Source of the DNA: CAYQQR01 sp964420035
Lineage (GTDB): Bacteria > Bacteroidota > Bacteroidia > Bacteroidales > SM23-62
Length of the DNA: 34,223 nt
Direction of reading: 5' to 3'
Assembly (NCBI GenBank): GCA_964420035.1
Contig: CAYQQR010000045.1
Location: forward strand, 1-34,223
Below, in pieces: positions 1-7,174 of this stretch. Numbering within the stretch: the first letter of the stretch is position 1; the number at the start of each line of letters is the position of its first letter. The translations under genes were made by a program, and so were the position numbers. The notes under the pieces are model-generated. The model was not told the origin of the DNA. It did not search any database and worked only from the letters and a program-made list of their open reading frames with translations.

Positions 1-8
1 AGCGATAA

Positions 9-365
9 TTATAACCAATTGAAACTGTTCGACTTATAACCGGACACTAATGATGCTGCTTTTTGTATTATATATCCTTGTTCTTTAAGCTCTCGCTTTA
101 AATATTCAAGCCTGTTTTTCTTTTTCCTCTCAGCCAAATATTCATAACCGAGCTCTTTAAATGCTTCTTTGTTCTTGATGATGTGGTAAGATGCACAAAG
201 GATCTTATGTCCTATCGCTATTAGTGCCCTTTTCTTCCCACGTCTGGCTACCATACTTTCGTACTTGGCCTTGTAATAACTGTTCTTGGTGCGTGTGGCC
301 CCCCATGCCAGTTGTGTAAGTGTTGCCTTTAAATGTTTATTTCCATGTCGTGTCCTTGAACTTTT
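9..365 (-). pseudogene. IS110-family transposase, C-terminal fragment in the -1 frame
   Basis: This is the continuation of the transposase after the A9 run. Read in the -1 frame, the sequence goes KKK-SSRTRHGNKHLKATLTQLAW and then GATRTKNSYYKAKYES without a stop, into VARRGKKRALIAIGHKIL and on to a TAA at 9-11. The R-HGNKHL-K and KKRALIAIGHKIL stretches are typical of the IS110-family C-terminus. An internal ATG at 254 could give an 81-residue fragment, but there is no reason to think it is used. Joined to the upstream part, the protein would be about 426 residues, a plausible full length. It could be expressed by -1 ribosomal slippage or transcriptional slippage on A9. It could also simply be a decayed copy or a homopolymer sequencing error. 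Confidence 0.7.
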
Positions 366-1288
366 TTTTTACCGGCACTTTCATTGCTGCCGGGACACAT
401 TCCTGAGTGCGATGCCAAATGATGCTCGCTGGGGAAAACATCCATATCAACGCCTATTTCAGCTACTATACCTATGGCTCCTTCTTTTCCAACTCCGGGA
501 ATAGTCTGAAGCAACTCTATCTCTTTCTCAAAATCTTTAATGTACTTTTCTATTTCCACATCAATTTCCGCTATCTGGGCTTCCACAGATGCAACATGCT
601 TCTGCATAGACTTGAGAATGAAGGCATGATGGACTGTTAAACGTCCGTTGATGGCCTCTTTTATCTGCTGGGGACTTGCCCGCAGTTTCCGGTGATAGCA
701 TTCCTCTACAAGCTTGTCCAAATCCTTTCGCCCTTCGATTAATCCGTTAATCAGATAGGTAGCTGTAACTCCCGATGTATCGGACACGACAGAGGCTAAT
801 TTTACATTTGCATCTTCGAGGACACGGATAATCCGGTTCTTCTCGGACGCTATCGTGCCAACCAGCTTTTTTTTGTAGCGGTGCAAATCCCGCAATTCTT
901 GTATCTTTTCTGGAGGGATAAAGCTCCCTTTCAGCAAACCGCTAATCAATAACTTGCATATCCATTGACTATCTGCCTTGTCCGTCTTACGCCCTGGTAC
1001 ATTCTTGATGTGACGTGCGTTGACAACTATCAGATTTAACGGAAATTCCCGTAAAACATGCAAAACAGGCTTCCAGTAAATACCTGTACTCTCCATGGCT
1101 CCATCGCTTACTCCTAAACTTTCGAGCCACTCGCCCAATTCTTTCAAAGAACTTGTTGTGGTACCAAATGTCCGGGTCTCGGTTTTTATCCCATTGCCCA
1201 TTACTGTTGTGACTACTGTGTCACGGTGTACGTCAAGGCCACACCCCCTGTCGATCACCTGCTCAAATTCAATGTTGCTCTTTTTCAT
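329..1288 (-). CDS. IS110-family transposase, N-terminal part (319 aa before frameshift)
   Basis: This is the DEDD (RuvC-like) catalytic part of an IS110-family transposase, which excises and inserts the element through a Holliday-junction-like mechanism. Visible acidic residues are D19 in GLDVH, E66 in MESTG, and D103 and D106 in RKTDKAD, the expected order for the family. A helical middle region follows, then the start of the IS116/IS110/IS902 C-terminal domain (TIPGVGKEGAIGIVAEIG, about residues 260-280) with SGMCPGSNESAGKKK. Reading then enters an A9 tract (T9 at 362-370 on the plus strand) and stops soon after in the wrong frame. A one-base shift there joins it to the C-terminal fragment. 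The start is the ATG at 1288, two bases after a perfect hairpin. It is either inactivated or made by slippage. Confidence 0.8.
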   Translation of the reverse strand: MKKSNIEFEQVIDRGCGLDVHRDTVVTTVMGNGIKTETRTFGTTTSSLKELGEWLESLGVSDGAMESTGIYWKPVLHVLREFPLNLIVVNARHIKNVPGRKTDKADSQWICKLLISGLLKGSFIPPEKIQELRDLHRYKKKLVGTIASEKNRIIRVLEDANVKLASVVSDTSGVTATYLINGLIEGRKDLDKLVEECYHRKLRASPQQIKEAINGRLTVHHAFILKSMQKHVASVEAQIAEIDVEIEKYIKDFEKEIELLQTIPGVGKEGAIGIVAEIGVDMDVFPSEHHLASHSGMCPGSNESAGKKKVQGHDMEINI

Positions 1289-1289
1289 A

Positions 1290-1324
1290 TACTTTGTGTT
1301 TGATTAGACATCAAACACAAAGTA
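1290..1324. repeat. Perfect 14-bp inverted repeat between ATPase stop and transposase start
   Basis: TACTTTGTGTTTGA and its exact reverse complement TCAAACACAAAGTA are separated by the 7-base loop TTAGACA. On the minus strand it begins two bases after the ATPase TGA stop and ends one base before the transposase ATG. No T-run follows on either strand, so it is not a canonical intrinsic terminator. In an mRNA reading through from the ATPase gene it would fold directly against the transposase start codon. Confidence 0.8.
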
Positions 1325-1326
1325 AC

Positions 1327-3222
1327 TCAATTTTCATTCGTGTTTGTGCTTTGCACTATCATGGGTGTTTCATAAGCTTCCAAATTTAAAGAGCATTTTA
1401 ACTTGTCAACCAGAATTAAGCTAAATCTTATTTCTTTGTTTTCTTCTAAATAAAAGCCATGTACACAATTATTGCTTAATTTGTAGTTTAAATTTCGTGG
1501 ATCAATAACCTTCTTAATCCGGACCTTTTCACTCCCTTCCTCTCCTACAGCTTTAAATTTCAAATTACACTTGCCTCTTATTTTACTCGTAATAACGACA
1601 ACATATTCTTGCTCAACAAAATTTTTAGATACACTATATACCCTTGTTTGAATTTCTTCTTGTGAATAAGCTCTGTTTTTCCCAATACCTTTACCCGGAG
1701 CTCTTTTATTTGATTTTTTCCTCTTTCTTGTGCCTGACCTAACTACAACTCCAGATCCTCCTAATCCGGTTTCTTCCTTATTGATAACAGAAACTTTGAA
1801 TGGATCAATTCTGGTTTTAACAGCAAGCTGTTGGTTATCAGAGACAAGAATTGATGTTTCTTCTTTTTCAGTCTTTGCATCATTTTCATATTCATTGGCA
1901 GGACCACCATATTCTGCATCTTCTGATAGAGGTAAATACTTTTCTAATTCAGGTATTTCCGAAATTTCAGATTGCTTCTCCAGCTTCATCTTCTTTAAAC
2001 AGGACCTTATCCATGTTTCAATTTCATCCATTATCTTCTTGCCATTTTTCTTATTTCTGCCAGGATCCCATTTATCATGTGTTGGAGGTTCCATTTTCTT
2101 CAATTCTTCATTTCCATGGTGATCATCACAAATTAAAACTCCAGCATATGGTAATGTAAAATGGAATGGCTTGGAATATATAACCATATGCGATCTACGC
2201 ATCATGGCAACATGATTTAAGCTTTCTTCCAATGGCAGAAAGTATAAGCTTGTTTTGCCAATACTCTTCAAATTTTCATCAAACTTTTTTGCAGTTGAAC
2301 TTAAAACCGACCTGTAAAAATGAAGAGGATTACCCTTTGGTTCGATATAATCTTTAAATGGCTCATCAAGAAAGTGTTTGGTAAGTAATTCTTCAAGGCT
2401 ATTAAAATTTATAATTGTTCCATCAACTTCAACAACTAAATCTTCATTGATGATTGCATACCAAAAATTTCTTAAAACTGACTTAACTAATTCATTTTTC
2501 CAGTCTCCTCCGACTTTATAACCCATAATATATATATCCAATCCTTTCTCTTTTCGCCAATATTCACCCATTAAAATTGGATCATATATTGTGCTTTGCC
2601 TATCTAGACCGAATGTACCAATTGATTGTTTTGTGTCACCCTGATCATCAAAATTCACTAAAATTGAAATCCCTATAAAACGGCTTTTGGCATCAATTTT
2701 ACTAGTGGTTGAATAAAATACAGTTCTTAAATCTGAAGCCGCAAAAGCTGCTCCTTTACCAATGCCAAAAGAACCCCCTTCTCCTGCCACTTTTTTGCTT
2801 ACACCTCTGGACTTAACCAAACTATACCATGGTTTATCTCTTTCCTTATCGTTTCCATGCAGGCCAATGGTATTGTAATCAGAAATCTTAAGCAGGGGAA
2901 ATTTATCTTTGCTCAGTATCTCTATTGCATTAGTAAAGAAATCAATGGTTTTCCGATCATCTCGATGAGTTTCATTGCATAGTGATAATATATTTTTAAA
3001 TTCAGTTAATCTGGGAAAATCATCTATAGAAAAATAATCAATTTGAAATTTAACCATCACTGGTTTCTTTATATCATCACGCGCATCTATGGAATTTTGT
3101 AATACTTCTCTAGCTAAATAGTAATTATAATTACCTTCAAAATGTTCTGTTAAGGTATTATTAATACCTTCTTCAAAACCTCCACCAGTCGAAGCGAATT
3201 CCCATTTAGGATTTTTGAACAT
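1327..3222 (-). CDS. GHKL (MutL/MORC-like) ATPase of a defence island
   Basis: A 631-residue protein with an N-terminal GHKL/HATPase fold. Counting from the chosen ATG, motif N is LAREVLQNSIDA (E39, N43, D46), motif G1 is ISDYNTIGL (D115, G120), and motif G2 is GEGGSFGIGKGAAF (G153-K156). The SDYNT variant and FGIGKG box resemble the MutL/MORC-type ATPases known from restriction-modification operons, which couple ATP-driven dimer closure to DNA engagement. A transducer-like region follows, then a Lys/Glu-rich linker (about 430-530) and a basic RKRKKSNKRAPGKG stretch. I do not recognise the C-terminal 100 residues. The start at 3222 is preferred because it lies 10 bases after the upstream gene's stop; the only longer start is a TTG that overlaps that gene by 53 bp. 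It is probably co-transcribed with the 78-residue gene. Its DNA target and effect are unknown. Confidence 0.75.
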   Translation of the reverse strand: MFKNPKWEFASTGGGFEEGINNTLTEHFEGNYNYYLAREVLQNSIDARDDIKKPVMVKFQIDYFSIDDFPRLTEFKNILSLCNETHRDDRKTIDFFTNAIEILSKDKFPLLKISDYNTIGLHGNDKERDKPWYSLVKSRGVSKKVAGEGGSFGIGKGAAFAASDLRTVFYSTTSKIDAKSRFIGISILVNFDDQGDTKQSIGTFGLDRQSTIYDPILMGEYWRKEKGLDIYIMGYKVGGDWKNELVKSVLRNFWYAIINEDLVVEVDGTIINFNSLEELLTKHFLDEPFKDYIEPKGNPLHFYRSVLSSTAKKFDENLKSIGKTSLYFLPLEESLNHVAMMRRSHMVIYSKPFHFTLPYAGVLICDDHHGNEELKKMEPPTHDKWDPGRNKKNGKKIMDEIETWIRSCLKKMKLEKQSEISEIPELEKYLPLSEDAEYGGPANEYENDAKTEKEETSILVSDNQQLAVKTRIDPFKVSVINKEETGLGGSGVVVRSGTRKRKKSNKRAPGKGIGKNRAYSQEEIQTRVYSVSKNFVEQEYVVVITSKIRGKCNLKFKAVGEEGSEKVRIKKVIDPRNLNYKLSNNCVHGFYLEENKEIRFSLILVDKLKCSLNLEAYETPMIVQSTNTNEN

Positions 3223-3232
3223 GGATTTTAAT

Positions 3233-3469
3233 TTAGAATTTAAAGACTTTCTTTTCTCTTGTATTTGAATCCAGTTCTGATTCAAATCTCATTTTCACAG
3301 ATTTTACCTGCTCATTAATAGCCTTAAACATTTTATCAACATCCTTTTGAGTAAATTCATAATTGCGCTTGTTTGCACATTTAGAAAGATTCTCAATTTT
3401 ATCTAGTATCATTTGAACTCTAGAGCCAGCGACTTCCTCAAATCTTTCGCGTTTAGACTTTGTTGCCAT
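3233..3469 (-). CDS. Small helical protein upstream of the GHKL ATPase
   Basis: A 78-residue, highly charged, apparently all-helical protein beginning MATKSKRERFEEVAGSR. It has a recognisable ANKRNYEFTQKDVDKMFKAI segment in the middle and a basic tail. The ATG at 3467-3469 is chosen over an in-frame TTG at 3526 because the longer form adds an unlikely hydrophobic leader and overlaps the promoter. It ends 10 bases before the ATPase start, so the two are very probably one transcript. I cannot assign it to a named family. Small proteins of this kind sit next to ATPases in defence operons, so a partner, adaptor or DNA-binding subunit is a reasonable inference only. Confidence 0.65.
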   Translation of the reverse strand: MATKSKRERFEEVAGSRVQMILDKIENLSKCANKRNYEFTQKDVDKMFKAINEQVKSVKMRFESELDSNTREKKVFKF

Positions 3470-3495
3470 AATATTTGTTTTATTTACACACTCAA

Positions 3496-3527
3496 CAAAT
3501 ATAAATAAATAAGTGCATACAAACAAA
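3496..3527 (-). promoter_or_regulatory. Bacteroidota-type promoter for the ATPase operon
   Basis: On the minus strand TTTG (3524-3527) is followed after exactly 20 bases by TATATTTG (3496-3503). This matches the Bacteroidota consensus TTTG, 19-21 bases, TAnnTTTG. It would start transcription near 3490, giving about a 20-base leader before the ATG at 3469. Confidence 0.6.
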
Positions 3528-4223
3528 TATATAGCACGATATATTTTCTTTTATACATCATATTATCATGCTTTGATGTTTCACTTTTCATGTAATATGT
3601 ATTGCTGTGTATAATTAATGACTTATAAAAAAAGTTATTTATTATCCTCATCACTGGTTTTAAATTAAAGATAATGGTTGTATAGCAACTTAAATGAATC
3701 ACTGAGCATCTACAATTTACAAAATAATAATGTATAGGATGTAATTATTTGATTAATTTCAATAAGTTTGTTGTAATAACTGATTCAAGTTTCCTACTTT
3801 CTAAGATACTATATATCAATTTGTTAAGATTCTGTTTTTTGTTTCTAAATATCTTATAATAATCTGTTATACAGCATATTGCAAGGGTATTTACATATTA
3901 TGCAGCTGATTTTTGGTCAAAAACAGGTGAAAAAAGCTTCATTACTTCTTCAGCCCTTTGATTATCCCGGATTTTCTTCAAAAAGTTCCAGATATAAGCC
4001 TGTTTTGCTATCATTGTCATTGAATCTTCGAAATTTTCCTATATTTTTCGTAATTTTTCATGTGCTGCATATCGTATATGGTTGTAACTAACTCAAATAT
4101 TGCTATTTAAACCAAGACATACAACATTTTTCATTTATATAACCAATTAATTATCAATAATTTATCAACAAGGAAACTTGAGTAACTGACTGAACTACTT
4201 AACCTATTTAACAGTAGTACATC
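3528..4223. other. AT-rich divergent intergenic region between ATPase operon and endonuclease gene
   Basis: About 700 bases separate two divergent defence operons, and no convincing full gene is visible. Reading frames of about 70 codons on either strand have compositions expected of random AT-rich DNA. One short minus-strand frame, 3898-4020 (40 residues, starting MTMIAKQAYIWNFLKKIRD), looks more protein-like. A stop in the frame lies seven codons above its ATG, so it may be a gene remnant or small peptide. Just upstream of the endonuclease (4149-4171) there are repeated TTATCAA-type stretches. No TAnnTTTG box was found for the endonuclease. Confidence 0.4.
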
Positions 4224-5435
4224 ATGCCAAGACAATTATCAGAATATTTTTCCGGAATCGGTGCAAAAAAATTACGCCAGGTTGAGATAGAACCAAATAT
4301 ATCAAATCAACATGAATTCAATGGCATAACCGAATTCCGGAATATCCTTGGAACCGAAAGAAATTCATTTCAGGGCAAATTCATCTATATAACAGATAAT
4401 GAAGAAGATATTATTGAGGACGTTTGCACTTTAACTTGGTATGATGCCCGTGAGAACCATCCAACCAGGACTGAATACAGGCTTTATTATCCATCAAATG
4501 CTGTAATGGATGAAGCATTATCAGGTGATTTAGTCATTATAGGCAGGACCAGCCATGACACACTTGCAGTAATCATTGCCCCTCAAGGCTCAACATCTGA
4601 ACAACAACTACTTTGGTTATTTGGATTGGAGGAAGTTGGCAATCGGTTCATTGTTCGTGATCTAACAACACAAGATATTGAATTAAACTTTGCAGTAAGA
4701 TACATTATAACTTCTTTAGGCTTTGAAGTGCTTGATACTGCTCCAGATTACCTAGAAGAGATTATTGAACGCTTTGGATTGGTTTTTCCCAAAACTGCTG
4801 CATTTTCTGACTATGCACGTTCCACCATTACTGATGTCTCTCCTGTTGATGAACCTGACCAAACCCTTATGGTCTGGCTGGAAAGGGAAGAAATGCTTTT
4901 CAGAACGCTTGAAAAGCATCTTGTAACTGAAAAGCTGCGGCAGGGTTTTGGCGAAAGCAGAATAGATGTCGATGAATTTATTTCATTTTCCCTGAGCGTT
5001 CAGAACAGACGCAAGTCAAGAGCAGGATATGCATTTGAGAACCATCTGTCCAAAATTTTCGATGCACAACACCTACAATATTCGAAAGGGTCCAAAACCG
5101 AAAGAAAAAACAAACCTGATTTCCTGTTTCCCGGAATAAGATATTACCAAAATCTGGAGTTTTCAGCTGAATTGCTCACAATGCTTGGTTTAAAAACCTC
5201 TGCAAAAGAAAGATGGCGTCAGGTATTGGCCGAAGCAAATCGTATCAGTCCAAAGCACTTGATTACTCTTGAACCTGCTATTAGCAGGAATCAGACTGAT
5301 GAAATGATAGCACAAAACGTTCAGCTTGTTCTACCACAGGCTATTATGGATACATATACAACAGAACAGCAGGAAACCCTTATAAACTTATCTGATTTCA
5401 TAGGAATTGTTACCGAAAAACAAAGAAGAATCTGA
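4224..5435 (+). CDS. EcoRII-type type II restriction endonuclease
   Basis: At 403 residues it is almost the same length as EcoRII (404). The N-terminal half matches the effector-binding (B3-like) domain in position. The C-terminal half is the EcoRII-C catalytic domain, with E272 in GYAFENHL, D299 in NKPDFLFPG, and K324, K328 and R330 in LKTSAKERWRQ. The D299, K324 and R330 positions coincide with EcoRII's known active-site numbering. EcoRII-type enzymes cleave before CCWGG and need a second site as effector; recognition of CCWGG here is inferred from that similarity and from the Dcm and Vsr neighbours. Its TGA overlaps the vsr ATG by one base (TGATG), indicating translational coupling. It runs divergently from the ATPase operon and convergently to the methyltransferase. 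Catalytic residues are intact, so it is probably active. Confidence 0.9.
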   Translation: MPRQLSEYFSGIGAKKLRQVEIEPNISNQHEFNGITEFRNILGTERNSFQGKFIYITDNEEDIIEDVCTLTWYDARENHPTRTEYRLYYPSNAVMDEALSGDLVIIGRTSHDTLAVIIAPQGSTSEQQLLWLFGLEEVGNRFIVRDLTTQDIELNFAVRYIITSLGFEVLDTAPDYLEEIIERFGLVFPKTAAFSDYARSTITDVSPVDEPDQTLMVWLEREEMLFRTLEKHLVTEKLRQGFGESRIDVDEFISFSLSVQNRRKSRAGYAFENHLSKIFDAQHLQYSKGSKTERKNKPDFLFPGIRYYQNLEFSAELLTMLGLKTSAKERWRQVLAEANRISPKHLITLEPAISRNQTDEMIAQNVQLVLPQAIMDTYTTEQQETLINLSDFIGIVTEKQRRI

Positions 5436-5857
5436 TGGCAGATGTCCATGAACCCGAAGTACGCTCATATAATATGAGCCAGATTAAAAGAAAAGACACC
5501 AAGCCAGAGATAATGGTTCGTAAGTTCCTTTATTTTAATGGTTTTAGATATCGTTTACAGGTAAAAAGTCTTCCAGGTAAGCCTGATATCGTTTTAAGAA
5601 AATACAATACGGTTATATTTATCCATGGTTGTTTCTGGCATGGTCATAAGGATTGTAAATATTTTGTTGTTCCCAAGACCCGGACTCAATGGTGGCTTGA
5701 TAAAATAAACAGAAACAGGGAAAAAGACCAGAAAAATTTTCAGGCTCTTTCCAGTTATGGGTGGAATATTATAACTATTTGGGAATGTGAATTGAAAAAA
5801 GCTAACCGTCAGAATACCCTGAATCAGCTTCTTCAGAAACTTTCTCCATGTCTTTGA
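5435..5857 (+). CDS. vsr: Very short patch repair (Vsr) mismatch endonuclease
   Basis: A 140-residue Vsr protein. It nicks DNA 5' of the T in T:G mismatches made when 5-methylcytosine deaminates inside a Dcm-type site, which starts short-patch repair. Visible features are the N-terminal MSQIKRKDTKPE motif, PGKPDIVL with catalytic D51, IHGCFWHGH with H64 and H69, zinc ligands C66, H71, C74 and C118, the aromatic mismatch-intercalating FWHG patch, and the terminal WECEL motif. The positions match E. coli Vsr (D51, H64, H69) almost exactly. It is translationally coupled to the endonuclease gene. Its 3' end overlaps the convergent methyltransferase gene by 56 bp. The pairing with a Dcm-like methyltransferase is functionally consistent. 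Confidence 0.95.
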   Translation: MADVHEPEVRSYNMSQIKRKDTKPEIMVRKFLYFNGFRYRLQVKSLPGKPDIVLRKYNTVIFIHGCFWHGHKDCKYFVVPKTRTQWWLDKINRNREKDQKNFQALSSYGWNIITIWECELKKANRQNTLNQLLQKLSPCL

Positions 5858-7106
5858 TTTGTTTATATTTGACAACTTTCTTCGGCTCACTGTTTTTTAC
5901 CTCATTACCATTGATCCCATAAAGCCCTAATATTTCCATCATTGAATTGGCCACTGCTCTTACAACAGGCACTGCAACGGAATTTCCAAACTGTTTATAT
6001 AGTTGGGTATCAGAAACACCAATATTCTTAATCTTAAATTTTTCTGGATAACCCATTAATAGTTTACACTCCTGAGGTGTCAGACGTCTGGGATTTTTAC
6101 CTTTTCCTTGGGGAATCAATATTTCTGAGCCATCCTTATAGTAACGGGCACTCAATGTACGTGAAACTCCATGAAGGTCAGTTAATCCAAAGCCGAAGCC
6201 ATTGCCTTTTGCCTGATGTTTCCTGGCGTATTCTTTTAAGTAATTCCACAAATGATCACTAAGCGTATATTTCGCATCAGGATTAGGATCCAAAATTGAG
6301 CTGAAATATTGTTCCTCTCCCGGTGGTTCCGGAAATTTAAATTCAATATTATTCCCAAAATCCTTTTTTTTGAAACCCACTATGAAAATACGTTCTCTGT
6401 GTTGAGGTACATAATGTTTTGCATCTAAAATCTCACTGAAGACTGTATAACCCAACTCATTCAAAGTCTGATTAATCACTTTGAAAGTGTTGCCCTTATC
6501 ATGAGATATTAAATTCTTAACATTCTCAAGCAAAAACGCTTTTGGCTTCCTGGCATCAATTATCCGGGCTATATCAAAAAACAATGTGCCTTGGGTTTTA
6601 TCGAGGAAACCATGTTGTCTGCCCAGTGCATTTTTTTTACTGACTCCAGCAATACTAAATGGCTGGCAAGGGAAACCTCCCACCAGGATATCATGATCTG
6701 GGATCTTTTTTTCATCAATCTTGGTAATGTCCCCAAAAGGAACTTCTCCGAAATTGGCTTCATAGGTTTTTTGCGCATACCTATCCCACTCAGAACTATA
6801 AACACACTTACCATGAAGTCCCTGAAATGCAATCCTGAACCCACCTATACCAGCGAATAAATCAATAAATGTAAATTGCGGATCTATTACCGGAGGAAAA
6901 GGAATATCATATTCAAATGGGAGCTTGAGACTAAACTCCGGATCTGCAACCGTTTTCAAGAATTCCTCAGCATCCTCTTTAAAGTATTTAGCTGATTCTT
7001 CGTTTTTGCTTTGCCAGTAATGAGTTAAAGCAGCGGCACCATCATTATTGTATTTACCTTTTTCAAGTTTTAGCACTTTCTTTATGGCAGAGTATTTTAA
7101 AATCAT
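5802..7106 (-). CDS. dcm: Dcm/M.EcoRII-like DNA (cytosine-5) methyltransferase
   Basis: A 434-residue m5C methyltransferase with the conserved motifs in order: motif I FIDLFAGIGGFR (about 80-91), motif IV GGFPCQPFS with nucleophile C147, motif VI LLENVKNL (E194), motif VIII VPQHRERIFIVGF, motif IX SRTLSARYYKDGSEILIPQ, and motif X QFGNSVAVPVV. About 78 residues precede motif I, as in Dcm, M.EcoRII and related enzymes. It should protect the EcoRII-type site by methylating the inner cytosine of CCWGG (inferred). The start is the ATG at 7106, 68 bases after the S1-protein stop, so it may be the last gene of the repressor/zinc-ribbon/S1 operon. Its last 18 codons lie antisense to the end of vsr. 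I see no sign of damage. Confidence 0.93.
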   Translation of the reverse strand: MILKYSAIKKVLKLEKGKYNNDGAAALTHYWQSKNEESAKYFKEDAEEFLKTVADPEFSLKLPFEYDIPFPPVIDPQFTFIDLFAGIGGFRIAFQGLHGKCVYSSEWDRYAQKTYEANFGEVPFGDITKIDEKKIPDHDILVGGFPCQPFSIAGVSKKNALGRQHGFLDKTQGTLFFDIARIIDARKPKAFLLENVKNLISHDKGNTFKVINQTLNELGYTVFSEILDAKHYVPQHRERIFIVGFKKKDFGNNIEFKFPEPPGEEQYFSSILDPNPDAKYTLSDHLWNYLKEYARKHQAKGNGFGFGLTDLHGVSRTLSARYYKDGSEILIPQGKGKNPRRLTPQECKLLMGYPEKFKIKNIGVSDTQLYKQFGNSVAVPVVRAVANSMMEILGLYGINGNEVKNSEPKKVVKYKQIKDMEKVSEEADSGYSDG

Positions 7107-7174
7107 CCTATATAACTATCTTGGTTATAATGCTTTTCTATTTTAATCAGTTGCTTTAGAGAAATAGCTAATAA

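Larger units (their letters stand above)
1..1326 (-). mobile_element. IS110-family insertion sequence (one end outside window)
   Basis: The element is defined by an IS110/IS116/IS902-type DEDD transposase on the minus strand, broken into two reading frames. Its outer 3' end lies to the left of the window, so the full length and insertion junction cannot be seen. Only 38 bases separate the transposase start from the stop codon of the neighbouring ATPase gene. In the IS110 family the guide (bridge) RNA lies either in a long noncoding stretch upstream of the transposase (IS110 group) or downstream of it (IS1111 group). The short upstream space favours the IS1111-type arrangement, with any RNA beyond position 1. 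That placement is inference. Confidence 0.75.

Noticed and set aside
3484..4091. Two about 70-codon frames (minus 3484-3702, plus 3879-4091)
   Set aside because: Composition is random AT-rich with no conserved pattern, and one overlaps the predicted ATPase promoter.
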